NCBI GenBank assembly: GCA_016617855.1
Contig: JAECUM010009448.1
Span: 1 to 64,000 of the forward strand
Source: Megalonaias nervosa
Taxonomy: Eukaryota > Mollusca > Bivalvia > Unionida > Unionidae
DNA length: 64,000 nt
Direction: 5' to 3'
The position numbers and the translations under genes are program-made. A model generated the notes under the pieces. It had not been told where the DNA came from. It did no database searches and worked only from the letters and a program-made list of their open reading frames with translations. Positions 13,801-22,096 of the stretch are shown piece by piece; the stretch's first letter is position 1; each line of letters opens with the position of its first letter.

Positions 13801-14105
13801 AAATATCTTCTTCTGTATTTACAATAAATTTTATTAAAATAAAATATTTTTGATTATCAAGGTGATTAATAATTACTTTTCCTCGTTTGTCATTCATCAT
13901 ATTAGTAACATTTCCAACTCTGAATGTGGACCATACATGAACTGCACCATCGTCACGAAATTCCCTTTTTTGCTTCACGAATACGTTCGGTTACATCCTC
14001 AGCCGTTAATGCCAGATCCTGCATCGAAGTACTAAATTTATATTCTGATAGTCTGTCAAGGTCAAATCTAGCAGGGGAAGGTTCAATAACGGATAATTCC
14101 TCCAT
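10660..14105 (-). CDS. Protein-primed family B DNA polymerase fused to SF1 helicase and HNH domain, with frame breaks
   Basis: The coding region spans five open segments read in order. They are the N-terminus (ATG at 14105), 13978-13505, about 13500-13195, 13191-12640 and 12722-10851, with a tail to 10660. Breaks lie at the T6 run 13966-13971, T6 run 13508-13513, near 13190-13200, A6 run 12686-12691 and T10 run 10889-10898. Polymerase motif A (VDMAACYPG) and motif C (VATDS) are present. Residues about 262-600 of the 12722-10851 segment form an SF1 helicase: Walker A-like GCGGSGETT (the Lys is replaced by Glu), Walker B IIWDEI, motif III GDHGQPPP, motif V IHSSQGLTI and motif VI LAVSRVRR. The tail carries an HNH fold. 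The polymerase copies the linear element by protein priming, and the helicase presumably unwinds it. Confidence 0.9.
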
Positions 14106-14153
14106 ATTATAATTAGGCAAGTATATATTTAATTGAATATTAATCTTTTGTAT

Positions 14154-14455
14154 ATGATTGAAACACAAAACAAATGTGCTTGGCTCAAAATTGGATATAC
14201 TTCTACTTGTAATAAATCATGCGTGAATGAATACTGTAGTTATCATATGCAATGTGTCAGAAATGGAAGTCTAGGACCAAAACCGTGTATTGTGTGTAGT
14301 GCTGGAGTGCGAGGAAAAACTCAATTATGTGCGCAATGCGGTGGTAAAAATACAGAGAACTAAAACGATATTATGACAAAAAAAATAACGCTGACTCTCC
14401 TATAAAAACCGAAGAAGATTATTTGGCTAGATTTTCAAAAAAAATAATGATTTAA
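14154..14455 (+). CDS. Small Cys-rich (zinc-finger-like) protein, frame broken
   Basis: The first open part (14154-14363) encodes a short protein with at least eight cysteines, including CNKSC, CIVC and CAQC. It looks like a compact zinc-binding domain. After a break around 14340-14350 (an A5 run), another frame stays open to 14455 and encodes a basic, helical tail (ELKRYYDKK and onward). I have seen similar short Cys-rich proteins next to Polinton polymerases but cannot name a family. The start is 48 bp from the divergent polymerase start, with a TATATATTTA box between them (14120-14130). The function is unknown; nucleic-acid binding is an inference. Confidence 0.55.
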
Positions 14456-14475
14456 ACAAATAGTATTATATATAA

Positions 14476-14967
14476 ATGGAACAAAACGAATTTGTGTCAC
14501 ATCCAATCCTTACCAATTATGAAGCATCTCGTGATGGCGTGATTAGAAACTGCAGATTGAAAAAACCAGTAGGTAGTGTTACCAATACTGGTTATTTTGC
14601 GTTTAATACCAAAGGAAATAAAAATTATTACTCACATAGATTTACCTACGAGTGTTTTTTTGGAATAATCAAAGATGGATATGTGGTTGACCACATCAAC
14701 GGCAATAAGCTTGATAACTCACTTGGAAATCTACGAATTACTACACAGAGTCAAAATTGTAAATCCGGAAACACTGGCGGCGCACGATTTGCAAGATCTG
14801 TTAAATCTGTAAATGTAGATGGTGAAGAAATTGTGTTCAAGTCAATTAATTCTGCTGCCAAATATTTTGACATAGTACCACCTTCAGTAAAATTCGTTGC
14901 AGATAATATTACTAGATCTGCATTTTCGAAAACATACGATCAGTGGATAGTATTTGAATATGTCTAA
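14476..14967 (+). CDS. NUMOD/HNH homing-type endonuclease
   Basis: A 163-residue intact ORF. The N-terminal third (residues 7-30) resembles a NUMOD4-like module. The HNH core follows around residues 55-95 with HRFTYECFFG and VVDHINGNKLDNSLGNLRI, the D-H-I-N-G-N...L..LR signature of phage and large-virus HNH homing enzymes. The C-terminal third looks like a NUMOD1/IENR1 DNA-binding module (SINSAAKYF). These enzymes cut a specific site and spread by homing. No intron or intein is visible around it, so it would be a free-standing gene. It starts 20 bp after the Cys-rich gene. It could also regulate or nick element DNA. Confidence 0.88.
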   Translation: MEQNEFVSHPILTNYEASRDGVIRNCRLKKPVGSVTNTGYFAFNTKGNKNYYSHRFTYECFFGIIKDGYVVDHINGNKLDNSLGNLRITTQSQNCKSGNTGGARFARSVKSVNVDGEEIVFKSINSAAKYFDIVPPSVKFVADNITRSAFSKTYDQWIVFEYV

Positions 14968-15005
14968 TTCTGTCTTCCTAACAAAAAACAGATAGTTCGA
15001 CTCTG

Positions 15006-15443
15006 TCAATTTTCCCAAGGATTTTGTTTAGCCATAATTACAGTCACTGACTCTGTCAGGGGTCCACCTTCACCGCTTTCAGCATTGACAGAATCAGATA
15101 GCATAATCTTTCTTAATTGCATTACACGATTATCCACGATCTTTTTTCTTTCGTACTCGTGAGACAGTTCCGATTTAATATTTTCGATCGAACGTGCAAG
15201 AGGTGCAAATAGCTTTATTTGATTGTCGTTTACTATAGCTAGTGATTCAAGCATAGCTTGATAAATTAATTTTATAAATATGTAGTTTGAAGATAGTGTA
15301 TATTTATTATCAAATTTTCTCTGTTGCAGTAATTCAAAATCGCACATGATTTTCTGAGGGTCGAGATTATCAGATATTTTTATTCCGTTATGTTTTAGTG
15401 TTTTAATAGCAGAAATAATATCATTGATGTTTTCATGGTTCAT
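15006..15443 (-). CDS. Unknown 145-residue protein of Polinton 1
   Basis: An intact, acidic-to-neutral and mostly helical protein with no transmembrane segment and no cysteine motif. It has a central helix-rich stretch (residues 45-110) that could be coiled. I do not recognise the family. It lies on the minus strand upstream of the polymerase block and just right of the two plus-strand genes; beyond its start comes the non-coding centre of the element. Confidence 0.6.
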   Translation of the reverse strand: MNHENINDIISAIKTLKHNGIKISDNLDPQKIMCDFELLQQRKFDNKYTLSSNYIFIKLIYQAMLESLAIVNDNQIKLFAPLARSIENIKSELSHEYERKKIVDNRVMQLRKIMLSDSVNAESGEGGPLTESVTVIMAKQNPWEN

Positions 15444-15482
15444 TATATATATTTATTTTTTATATTTAATATAAAAAATAAA

Positions 15483-15954
15483 CAAAAATATACAGCGCGG
15501 GGTGACATTCGGTCTACCATTCCATAGTTGTATCAGATAAACCTAATGAGGTTCCGAATCTTTGTTTAGACATTTACCCCCAAGAGACCCCTAAATATCC
15601 GTAACCGAAACTTTAGAGGCTCAGAGGGGTTGTCTATACGTGTTATTAGTTTACTCCCGAAAGAATTCCTAAATATCCGTAACCGAAACTCTAAGAACTC
15701 AGAGGGTTGTTTATACACGTGTAGGTCTTATTTTAGTGACCAATCAGATTCTGTTTATTGCCTTACAAGAATTCCTAGATATCTGTAACCGAAACTCTAA
15801 GAACTCAAAGGCTGATTGGTCTTTGTGACCTGGAACCTCATTAGGTTTATTTTTAGTTTGCGATTGTGTCTTTTGGAATGGCCCTTGTGTGGGGTACCCC
15901 TTTAGTGAAGTCACAAGGTCACGACCTCATATCACCCCCCGCTGTATATTTTTG
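15483..15954. mobile_element. MITE-like inverted-repeat element nested in Polinton 1
   Basis: The ends are CAAAAATATACAGCG at 15483 and its exact complement ending at 15954. Further inverted matches lie inside, for example ATAAACCTAATGAGGTTCC at 15537-15555 with 15832-15850. The interior has three direct repeats of a unit of about 38 bp around ATCCGTAACCGAAACT (near 15591, 15669 and 15774). It has no coding capacity. A TATA target duplication is possible but cannot be separated from the inverted repeat itself. It lies in the only long non-coding interval of the element. Confidence 0.65.
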
Positions 15955-15987
15955 AAGAGATGATATGATGATGATGATGATGAAATT

Positions 15988-16110
15988 CCGTCTTCACACC
16001 AGCACACCAACCCATAACGATCAACCAATGGGTTATTCACAAAAGTGAATCCACCACGTGTTGACGTAGTGGATTGGTGTACTCTGAAGACGGGGGTGGC
16101 TGAAGCCCCC
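15988..16110. other. Cloverleaf-forming structured region
   Basis: An outer stem pairs CCGTCTTCA (15988-15996) with 16085-16093, continued by ACACCAA (16004-16010) with 16074-16080. Inside are three hairpins in a row: CCCAT 16011-16015 with 16028-16032, ATTCAC 16035-16040 with 16045-16050 (AAAA loop), and CCAC.ACGT 16051-16059 with 16064-16072 (GTTG loop). A G/C hairpin follows at 16092-16110. The result is a four-way junction in either DNA or RNA. It is not a tRNA. Possible roles are an RNA element, a replication or recombination structure, or the remains of a transposon end. Confidence 0.6.
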
Positions 16111-16154
16111 AATAAATTATAATTCTTGGCATAAAATCGCCCCCCGCAGACAAT

Positions 16155-16229
16155 TTGTCCTTCTTGGGTTTCGAACCATGACCCTCCGGATGAGAGTTTC
16201 TACACGCTATCAACTGAGCTATCGGACCT
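16155..16229 (-). other. tRNA-like sequence, probably not functional
   Basis: On the minus strand, GGTCCGATAGCTCAGTTG (A-box region) is followed about 40 bp later by GGTTCGAAACC (B box), and the acceptor arms pair only partly. The anticodon stem pairs (ACTCT with AGGGT), but the base before the putative anticodon is A rather than the near-invariant T33, and the T stem has mismatches. A tRNA pseudogene, a SINE head or a viral tRNA-like Pol III promoter are all possible. Confidence 0.45.
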
Positions 16230-16585
16230 TGTTACAAATACATATTGAAAAAGTTAGTATGTGTTTACCAATAACCTTAGCTTAACAATTTGTCAGTCAT
16301 TCCTAAAAACTACAATATTCTTAACAAAAACCACATTTTTCTGTCTAAAATGTTATTTTATAGTTTCCAAAATATATATAATTCTATATAACACTGAGTC
16401 TATGCGTGGGCCGTAACAGCGGATATTGATTTAGTTATATAGCGGTTCTTAAAATACCTTTACGCACAGCTGTTATGGAATAATCAATATGCAGCCACAG
16501 CTTTCTAGATTTCATTGTGCACGGATTTTATGTAAACAAAAGAATAAACATCCGGATATTTTTTTTTTTGTATAATAAAAACGTA
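16230..16585. other. Non-coding interval of Polinton 1
   Basis: AT-rich, without ORFs. Imperfect inverted matches occur around GCCGTAACAGC (16406 region) and CAGCTGTTATGG (16467 region). A T11 run ends near 16571, just beyond the stop of the next minus-strand gene. Confidence 0.4.
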
Positions 16586-18052
16586 TTATGATTTCACATA
16601 CAGGTTTATATTTAGGACTTCATTTCTCGTGTCCAGAATTCTATTATTTTGGTCTGTGAGTTTAAAGTGTATTCTTGATAATAACGGATTATGAACTCGC
16701 AGGTAAACGGGGTTAATTGGTTCTGATACAATTAACGAACCTGGAGGGACCAACGGACTAAAACTGAATAATATATACCCTTGCTGAGCCTGGCTAGATT
16801 TAGAAAGATCTACCTGATAGCTACCTTCAATAACATCACATACCAGATTGACTGCAATTGTTGGTGTTATGTTTACAATGCCTGGCGATATATGTCTACC
16901 GACACCAAAGGGATTGTTATTGTGTTTTAGTATAACCGGTGGTGGGGCTATTTTTTTCCACGATTCAATTACTCCCGGATAATATTCTTCAATAAGATCA
17001 TTTAATGATTTCTTCATTTCAGCATTATTTAAATCTGGTATAACAAATGTTCGTAAATCTTTTTCTGTTATTTTATAATGATTAAGAAATACTTGTTTAG
17101 ATTCTGGATTTGTGTAAAAATTTCCATCGAATTTAGTCGCGGTGTTTATAATACTTCGATTGGCGATGTATAAATCGAATAAGATACCATTCAAGTGTTT
17201 TATTGACTCAATTATTTGCTGCTTTACACTTTCATTATAATGTTGTGATAATGAAATAAGTAAATTTCTTAAATCATTAAACGTTTTATCGTATTCAGGT
17301 TTAATAGTATCTAAAAAATATTTAATAAATCTTACATCAACAGTATAGTTACTAATCTTCGTCCTGGTGTCTGTGTTAACAATAAATAATGCTTTATTCA
17401 ACCTGGGGATCTTTTTACCATCAAAATCGGTAAAGTAATATCTATCGTCGTTTGAATCAAATTCAAATACTATATACCCCCATGGGTATATATATCGATA
17501 TTCTGGATCTTTAACGAATTTTTCTTCACTCGTTTTAAACGCATTTTTAGTTGGTTTTGAAACTCCATTATAAACAGGTGCGACTTCAGGCCATCCTAAC
17601 ACGTATCTAATCGAACTCTGATAAATATCTACGAGGTAATCAGGAGAATTTATTTCAATCGCCGCTGATAGTGTTGGTTCATGAACAGTGATCGCTATTT
17701 TAGATTCTTTCCCTGTGATAGATTTAATTCTGCGTTGAAATTCATCATTAATCTGTTCTATTTGATAACTGCCCGTTGAAATTCCAACAACCTGCCAGTC
17801 AGGTGTTCCATCCGGTTTATTTTTATTCGCAAATACCAGTGAATTATTTGGTTGTTGTACACCAAACGGTTTTGATCTAATATTAGGCCAACTATAATAA
17901 ACTCGTAATTGCGCTAATGCTATTTCCTTTGCTGGAATTGCAGTCGGAAAATTAACGCTAAATTCAGGATTGGTTGAACTTAATGATATCATAGTAGTTT
18001 TTGACGGCGTTGTATTAGCCACGATCTGCTGAAGTAATTGCGACTCTGACAT
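16586..18052 (-). CDS. Putative minor capsid (penton-like) structural protein
   Basis: An intact 488-residue protein. The N-terminal part (residues 15-60) has a beta-rich stretch with IALAQLRVYYSWPNI, and the C-terminus has HFKLTDQNNRILDTR. Together these look to me like the large Polinton structural protein found beside the capsid genes in many invertebrate elements. It lacks transmembrane segments. Its place in the minus-strand structural block, between the central spacer and the membrane protein, supports a virion role. It is much longer than a simple single-jelly-roll penton, so a spike or vertex protein is also possible. The start codon is preceded by an ATAATAATA stretch, as for its neighbours. 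Confidence 0.6.
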   Translation of the reverse strand: MSESQLLQQIVANTTPSKTTMISLSSTNPEFSVNFPTAIPAKEIALAQLRVYYSWPNIRSKPFGVQQPNNSLVFANKNKPDGTPDWQVVGISTGSYQIEQINDEFQRRIKSITGKESKIAITVHEPTLSAAIEINSPDYLVDIYQSSIRYVLGWPEVAPVYNGVSKPTKNAFKTSEEKFVKDPEYRYIYPWGYIVFEFDSNDDRYYFTDFDGKKIPRLNKALFIVNTDTRTKISNYTVDVRFIKYFLDTIKPEYDKTFNDLRNLLISLSQHYNESVKQQIIESIKHLNGILFDLYIANRSIINTATKFDGNFYTNPESKQVFLNHYKITEKDLRTFVIPDLNNAEMKKSLNDLIEEYYPGVIESWKKIAPPPVILKHNNNPFGVGRHISPGIVNITPTIAVNLVCDVIEGSYQVDLSKSSQAQQGYILFSFSPLVPPGSLIVSEPINPVYLRVHNPLLSRIHFKLTDQNNRILDTRNEVLNINLYVKS

Positions 18053-18070
18053 TATTATTATCGTTATTAT

Positions 18071-18556
18071 TTAATTCTCCATCCTTCCGTTATTATCACT
18101 AGCGATTATGAACGCTTCATCGTAGGTTTTCATTATCGTTACGAACTCCTCATCGGATATTTTACCATCACTGAGATACGCTGAAATATACGAGCATAAT
18201 TTAGTGTATGCGGCTGTTGCTGTGTGCAATTTCATCACGTACTCGTTTAGTTTATCATTCGTACACGTAGATATTTTTTTAGAGATAATACTGAAAATAC
18301 CTGCGCATGTTGTTGCCGTTGAAACTATAATCGTTACAACTGCAGGCGCTGTCATCGTTATTGTTGATAGTAATAATCCAGTTCCAGCAATAACAGCAGA
18401 AACTGAGTATACCATTATATCAATAACGACCATACGACGACGATATTTTTTTACCTTTATCGTGTAATCGTCGATGATATTTTTTAGTTTAGTTTGACAC
18501 TCACATACTTGAGCGTATCTGTGACGTTGAACGTCGATAAATGATTCTTGATTCAT
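18071..18556 (-). CDS. Two-pass membrane protein of Polinton 1
   Basis: A 161-residue protein. A charged N-terminal helix (residues 1-40) is followed by two hydrophobic segments, about 43-68 (VVIDIMVYSVSAVIAGTG) and 72-93, and a helical C-terminal domain ending with DGKISDEEFVTIM. The topology and the ISDEEF motif resemble a membrane protein that recurs in Polintons, with an overall layout like SLATT-type proteins. It may sit in an internal membrane or in the host membrane. It lies 18 bp from the upstream structural gene and 9 bp from the fibre gene. Confidence 0.65.
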   Translation of the reverse strand: MNQESFIDVQRHRYAQVCECQTKLKNIIDDYTIKVKKYRRRMVVIDIMVYSVSAVIAGTGLLLSTITMTAPAVVTIIVSTATTCAGIFSIISKKISTCTNDKLNEYVMKLHTATAAYTKLCSYISAYLSDGKISDEEFVTIMKTYDEAFIIASDNNGRMEN

Positions 18557-18565
18557 TATACTTAT

Positions 18566-19661
18566 TTAAGTAACTAATTCGGGAGTTTCAGCTACAAACT
18601 CAATACACCACAAATAAGTCGCTGCGGTTAACTTTTTATCATTCGCTATTAGCATAAACGTTTCCTCGACATCTTTATTTAACACTATAGACACAGTTCC
18701 AGAAAAACTATCGGTTGAATGACGCCATGTAAATGTGGTAAATATAGTAAATTTTTCAGCACAAAATATAGATAATCTGTATACACCAGTGACCTCTGCG
18801 GTATGTTTAAGGGTGTTATTTTCCGGTGTCCATGTTGCTTTTCCTGATGCGAGTGTGTACACGATATTAATGATCTGCTTGTGAGGAATTTTAACGAGAT
18901 TAGTTTTTTGAATAATGTTAGGAATACCACTAATGATATCGTTGAGTCTTGCGTTAATGTCAGCGAGATTAATAATAACAGTTGGTGGAGTTCCAAAAAA
19001 TTCGTTAATATTTCTGTTTACATTTCTACGAAAATTTAGAAATGTTTGTATGTGATTATTATATTCAGTTCTAAATGCAGCAATTCCATCATTGATAGTC
19101 GTTAATGAAGTAGTTATTGGAATTTCCTTATCGTCGACGTATTTCTTCGTTGCAGCGTCGAAATCTGTTTCTGGTGTTCTGAGATTATTAATACCATTAC
19201 TATTCATGTCGAGAAATGCACGCATTATACCACCGCGCACTGACACGTATTTGGATTCTTGATCATCGACGTATTTTTTGTTGCTGCGTCTGTATCTGCG
19301 ATTGGATCTCCAAGATACGTAATTTTTCTTCCTGACATAATAATGTCACCGGTAAATACATCACCAGTTTTCTTAACATAATCGTTAACCGATTTACCGG
19401 AATCCTGTATTTTACCCTGATCAGTAAAAGTAACGACATTATTAACAACCGCATTTGGGAATTCGTACAAGAACATCTAGTAGTTGTATGTTACTCGTTT
19501 TTAATCGTCCTTGTTTGTCCTGAAAAACGACGGCTTCATTTTGATCCACACTTGTGATATTTAATAAATCATCGATTTCATTTCTGAGCTGATCAAGAGT
19601 TGCATATTTAAATAATTCGACCCTGAGCTCTACCTGAGGATCTTCCGTAAATATCTACCAT
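18566..19661 (-). CDS. Fibre-like protein with phage-tail-fibre repeats, frame broken
   Basis: Reading from ATG 19661, the frame changes near 19640, near 19476 and at the A/T homopolymer around 19276-19282, after which 19246-18566 is open. Visible repeats include VVFQDKQGRLKTSN and NVVTFTDQGKIQDSG. A second type is GDIIMSGRKITYLGDP and FLDMNSNGINNLRTP, each followed by DAATKKYVDD or a close form of it. These are the hallmark repeats of phage tail fibres and similar trimeric fibres. The C-terminal 130 residues look like a beta-rich head. The likely role is a trimeric receptor-binding spike; the specificity is unknown. All breaks are single-base shifts. Confidence 0.75.
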
Positions 19662-19680
19662 TATATTTACTGATATCAGT

Positions 19681-20081
19681 TTAAGTGTTATGACGCAGTG
19701 TTGTGAACGCGTGCACGACTTTATGAGGTGGTGCTGTTGATTTTGATACAGCATCAAGCACAGCGAGGGTTTCACGACCGCATATTGGAGGATCAGTTAT
19801 TTTTTGTGTCGGTAGCGTTGAATACCAGATTGGAATATCGCCGGTAACGTACTTTAAAAATTCTTTTGGTGGTGCTAATCCATACGAATCGAAATAAATA
19901 ATTCCACGTGGATCAATTGCATATGCGACCCAGTGCGTGCCTGGGCCAGAATTTTTATCGAGATTAATAATACCGGTTTCATGTTGCATTGCAACGGTAG
20001 GTAATTGATCGCGCATAAAAACACCTCTGAAATTTTTTATTTTTAATTGCTTAGCAGCATCAGTAAATCAAAATTGGACAT
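19681..20081 (-). CDS. Adenain-type capsid maturation protease, frame broken near N-terminus
   Basis: The open part 20016-19681 contains the catalytic His (GTHWVAY), Asp (YFDSYG) and the Cys box (PPICGRE), in the order of the adenovirus protease family (C5/C48-like). Upstream codons in the same frame continue to a stop at 20068-20070. A separate short frame from ATG 20081 encodes what looks like the first residues, so a one-base shift lies near 20065. The enzyme would cleave capsid and core precursors. The residue after Cys-Gly differs from the usual second Cys. It sits between the fibre and VI-like genes. Confidence 0.88.
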
Positions 20082-20110
20082 AGGAGATATTAGTAAACTG
20101 TCCCTGGTAA

Positions 20111-20223
20111 TCTTAGACCCTTTCCATACCAGTGTGGGGTCCCTGGCAATCTTAGACCCCGATCGTATGCTGGGCCTGATAATCTTAGACGGCCCGGCTG
20201 TGGTACGTTTGGTGCTCTTAGAC
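20111..20223. repeat. Four phased TCTTAGAC repeats
   Basis: TCTTAGAC occurs at 20111, 20150, 20183 and 20216, with spacings of 39, 33 and 33 bp, all multiples of three. Read on the minus strand each is GTCTAAGA. The last one provides the TAA stop of the 20646-20218 gene, and the other three repeat that stop in the same frame. The sequence after each repeat is partly shared. Confidence 0.75.
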
Positions 20224-20646
20224 GTCTTCCGTGTTGCTTTTGTCGTGATCTTTTTTTAAATTTTCTGCGTGCATAATTCCCTGTCCGGTTGCTTTCTTTA
20301 ATGCCATTCCAGCAGCGGTTCCAACGGCACCTAATGCAGCTGCTTTTGCAACAGCTGGGGCTGCAGCGGCTATTAATGCTGGTATTGCTGCAAGAAGCGG
20401 AAATATACCACCCGTCTTAACGATGTCTTTGATGGCGCCCGCAGAAAGATTAAGTTTAACGCCTTTATTTGATTTTTTAGCATCATTGAAGTTTTTGAAC
20501 TGACGCTCGGTCAACGATAGTTTATTTGCACCGGTCATCTGTTCTCGCTTTAGCGATATTTTTATTCCACAGTTATTTTTTGATGCTGATTGCAGCCTTT
20601 TAATCTGACCAGGAGTCAGGCTCACACTAACGTGATGATATGACAT
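20218..20646 (-). CDS. Minor core/capsid protein, protein VI-like Polinton family
   Basis: A 142-residue protein. Two or three similar units such as VSVSLTPGQIKRLQSA, NKLSLTERQFKNFNDA and KGVKLNLSAGAIKDI are followed by a hydrophobic Ala-rich C-terminal segment (GGIFPLLAAIPALIAAA to residue 125). This build, with basic repeats and then a membrane-active helix, recurs in Polintons and adintoviruses beside the major capsid gene. It has been compared with adenovirus proteins VI and pX. It may be packaged and act on membranes during entry; that is an inference. An upstream in-frame ATG at 20664 is possible but gives an unlikely leader. The gene lies 23 bp from the capsid gene. Confidence 0.65.
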   Translation of the reverse strand: MSYHHVSVSLTPGQIKRLQSASKNNCGIKISLKREQMTGANKLSLTERQFKNFNDAKKSNKGVKLNLSAGAIKDIVKTGGIFPLLAAIPALIAAAAPAVAKAAALGAVGTAAGMALKKATGQGIMHAENLKKDHDKSNTEDV

Positions 20647-20669
20647 TATTAATATTATGAACAATCTAA

Positions 20670-22088
20670 TTACATGTTTTCTACTGGAGCATCAATAACT
20701 CTCATTCGTCCACCAACACCTTCGAGTAACATCGATTTATCGCTGAGTATAACAGCAATTGCTCTGTAATTAGCAATAACTCCTCGAATCACACGAGCTC
20801 GAAAATGAATATCTACAACAGATTGTCTGGTTAAATCTAAATGTTCTAGTGAAAAGTAATAAATCGGATACAGCGTTGTAAAATCTAGCTGCGATATTTG
20901 TAAACCAGTATCAATATTCTGATCACGTCCCATAAATGTCATTAATCGATGATAAGCCCGTGCTACATGGTTTTGATCGAAATTTAACAAAATATCCTCG
21001 GATGGTTCTTGATGTCCATTAATCCTTAATGAAACTTCAGAAACACCGAGTTTGTCAAATATCATATTACTTGGTGTTTGATTATTTACTCGTGCAGTAT
21101 TTTGAAGCGCAATAAATATATTTCTTGGTGCAGAAACACCCTGCTGAGAAGCTATTTGCCATGTGAATAGACCATTAATTGCACTTTGGATAGTATCTGT
21201 GGTCATTGTCAACCATGACAACGTTGATTTACCACCTTGACTCATAAAAGATAGTAACCGATCTTCTTCAGATATTGTTGGAGTCATCACTGGCATCCAC
21301 AGGGAAAGTTTGGTTAATATCACTTTACCATGAAGTGCTCTGGTTGCAGCATCTATAGCATTAGCATCAACGCCCTCTCCCATAACATGCCACATTGCAT
21401 CATTATCATCTCCTTTTCGCACAAGTACAACCGTATGTTTGGCTCCAAAAATGACTTTTCTAACATTTCTACAGAATCCAAAGATATGTGACAGTGGAAT
21501 CACACAAGAACATGATTTCCTATTACCTTTCAACATTGCTCGACGTGCTGTAAATCCTAAGTTAAATTCTGGATTAGCATCATGAACCACCGGATTTACA
21601 TCAGCGTTAGCGGCGTTGGCGAAGTTTCTTGGTCGTCTTATATCATATTGTCTGTTATCAGGATGGTCAGAAGTATCCTTGACAAACATCATTGATGGAC
21701 CAGCTGATCTTGAGTAATCGTCGCTGTATCTTCCAAGACCTAATATCGTTGTGGCAACGTCGACGTCTTTCTGAATTGATTCAATATTTTTTCCGTCAAT
21801 CATGTACGTAGCGCTATCAAATAACGCCATAATACCATTATTAACAAAACCAGTTCTAACCTCAGCGGCGTATTCGGTATTATCTGTCTTTATAATTTCA
21901 CCTTCAACTTCGATAAATGCTTCAGCGGGTAAGAAATATCTACTTGTATCCTGAACCTGTAGTTCAATTCGTCCACGCTGATCTGGAATTCGTGCGTCGT
22001 AAGAATAATACTGATAATCGCGCACAGACTCATCTTTGAGAACTGGTGCGTCCATGTCAAACGCGGGGTCAGATATGCGCTTAAACAT
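20670..22088 (-). CDS. Double-jelly-roll major capsid protein (hexon-like)
   Basis: An intact 472-residue protein. The N-terminus (DYQYYSYDARIPDQ), the central RRAMLKGNRKSCSCVIPLSH and the C-terminal FSLEHLDLTRQSVVDI segment have the look of Polinton major capsid proteins. It would form the pseudohexagonal trimers of the virion. It is the largest gene in the minus-strand structural block and has no break, in contrast to the polymerase and fibre. An AT-rich ATAATAATAAAG stretch lies directly before the start. I identify it by size, position and general resemblance rather than by one catalytic motif. Confidence 0.85.
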   Translation of the reverse strand: MFKRISDPAFDMDAPVLKDESVRDYQYYSYDARIPDQRGRIELQVQDTSRYFLPAEAFIEVEGEIIKTDNTEYAAEVRTGFVNNGIMALFDSATYMIDGKNIESIQKDVDVATTILGLGRYSDDYSRSAGPSMMFVKDTSDHPDNRQYDIRRPRNFANAANADVNPVVHDANPEFNLGFTARRAMLKGNRKSCSCVIPLSHIFGFCRNVRKVIFGAKHTVVLVRKGDDNDAMWHVMGEGVDANAIDAATRALHGKVILTKLSLWMPVMTPTISEEDRLLSFMSQGGKSTLSWLTMTTDTIQSAINGLFTWQIASQQGVSAPRNIFIALQNTARVNNQTPSNMIFDKLGVSEVSLRINGHQEPSEDILLNFDQNHVARAYHRLMTFMGRDQNIDTGLQISQLDFTTLYPIYYFSLEHLDLTRQSVVDIHFRARVIRGVIANYRAIAVILSDKSMLLEGVGGRMRVIDAPVENM

Positions 22089-22096
22089 CTTTATTA

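Noticed and set aside
15591..15810. CRISPR-like array from three direct repeats in the MITE
   Set aside because: Only three degenerate units with unequal spacing, in eukaryotic DNA.
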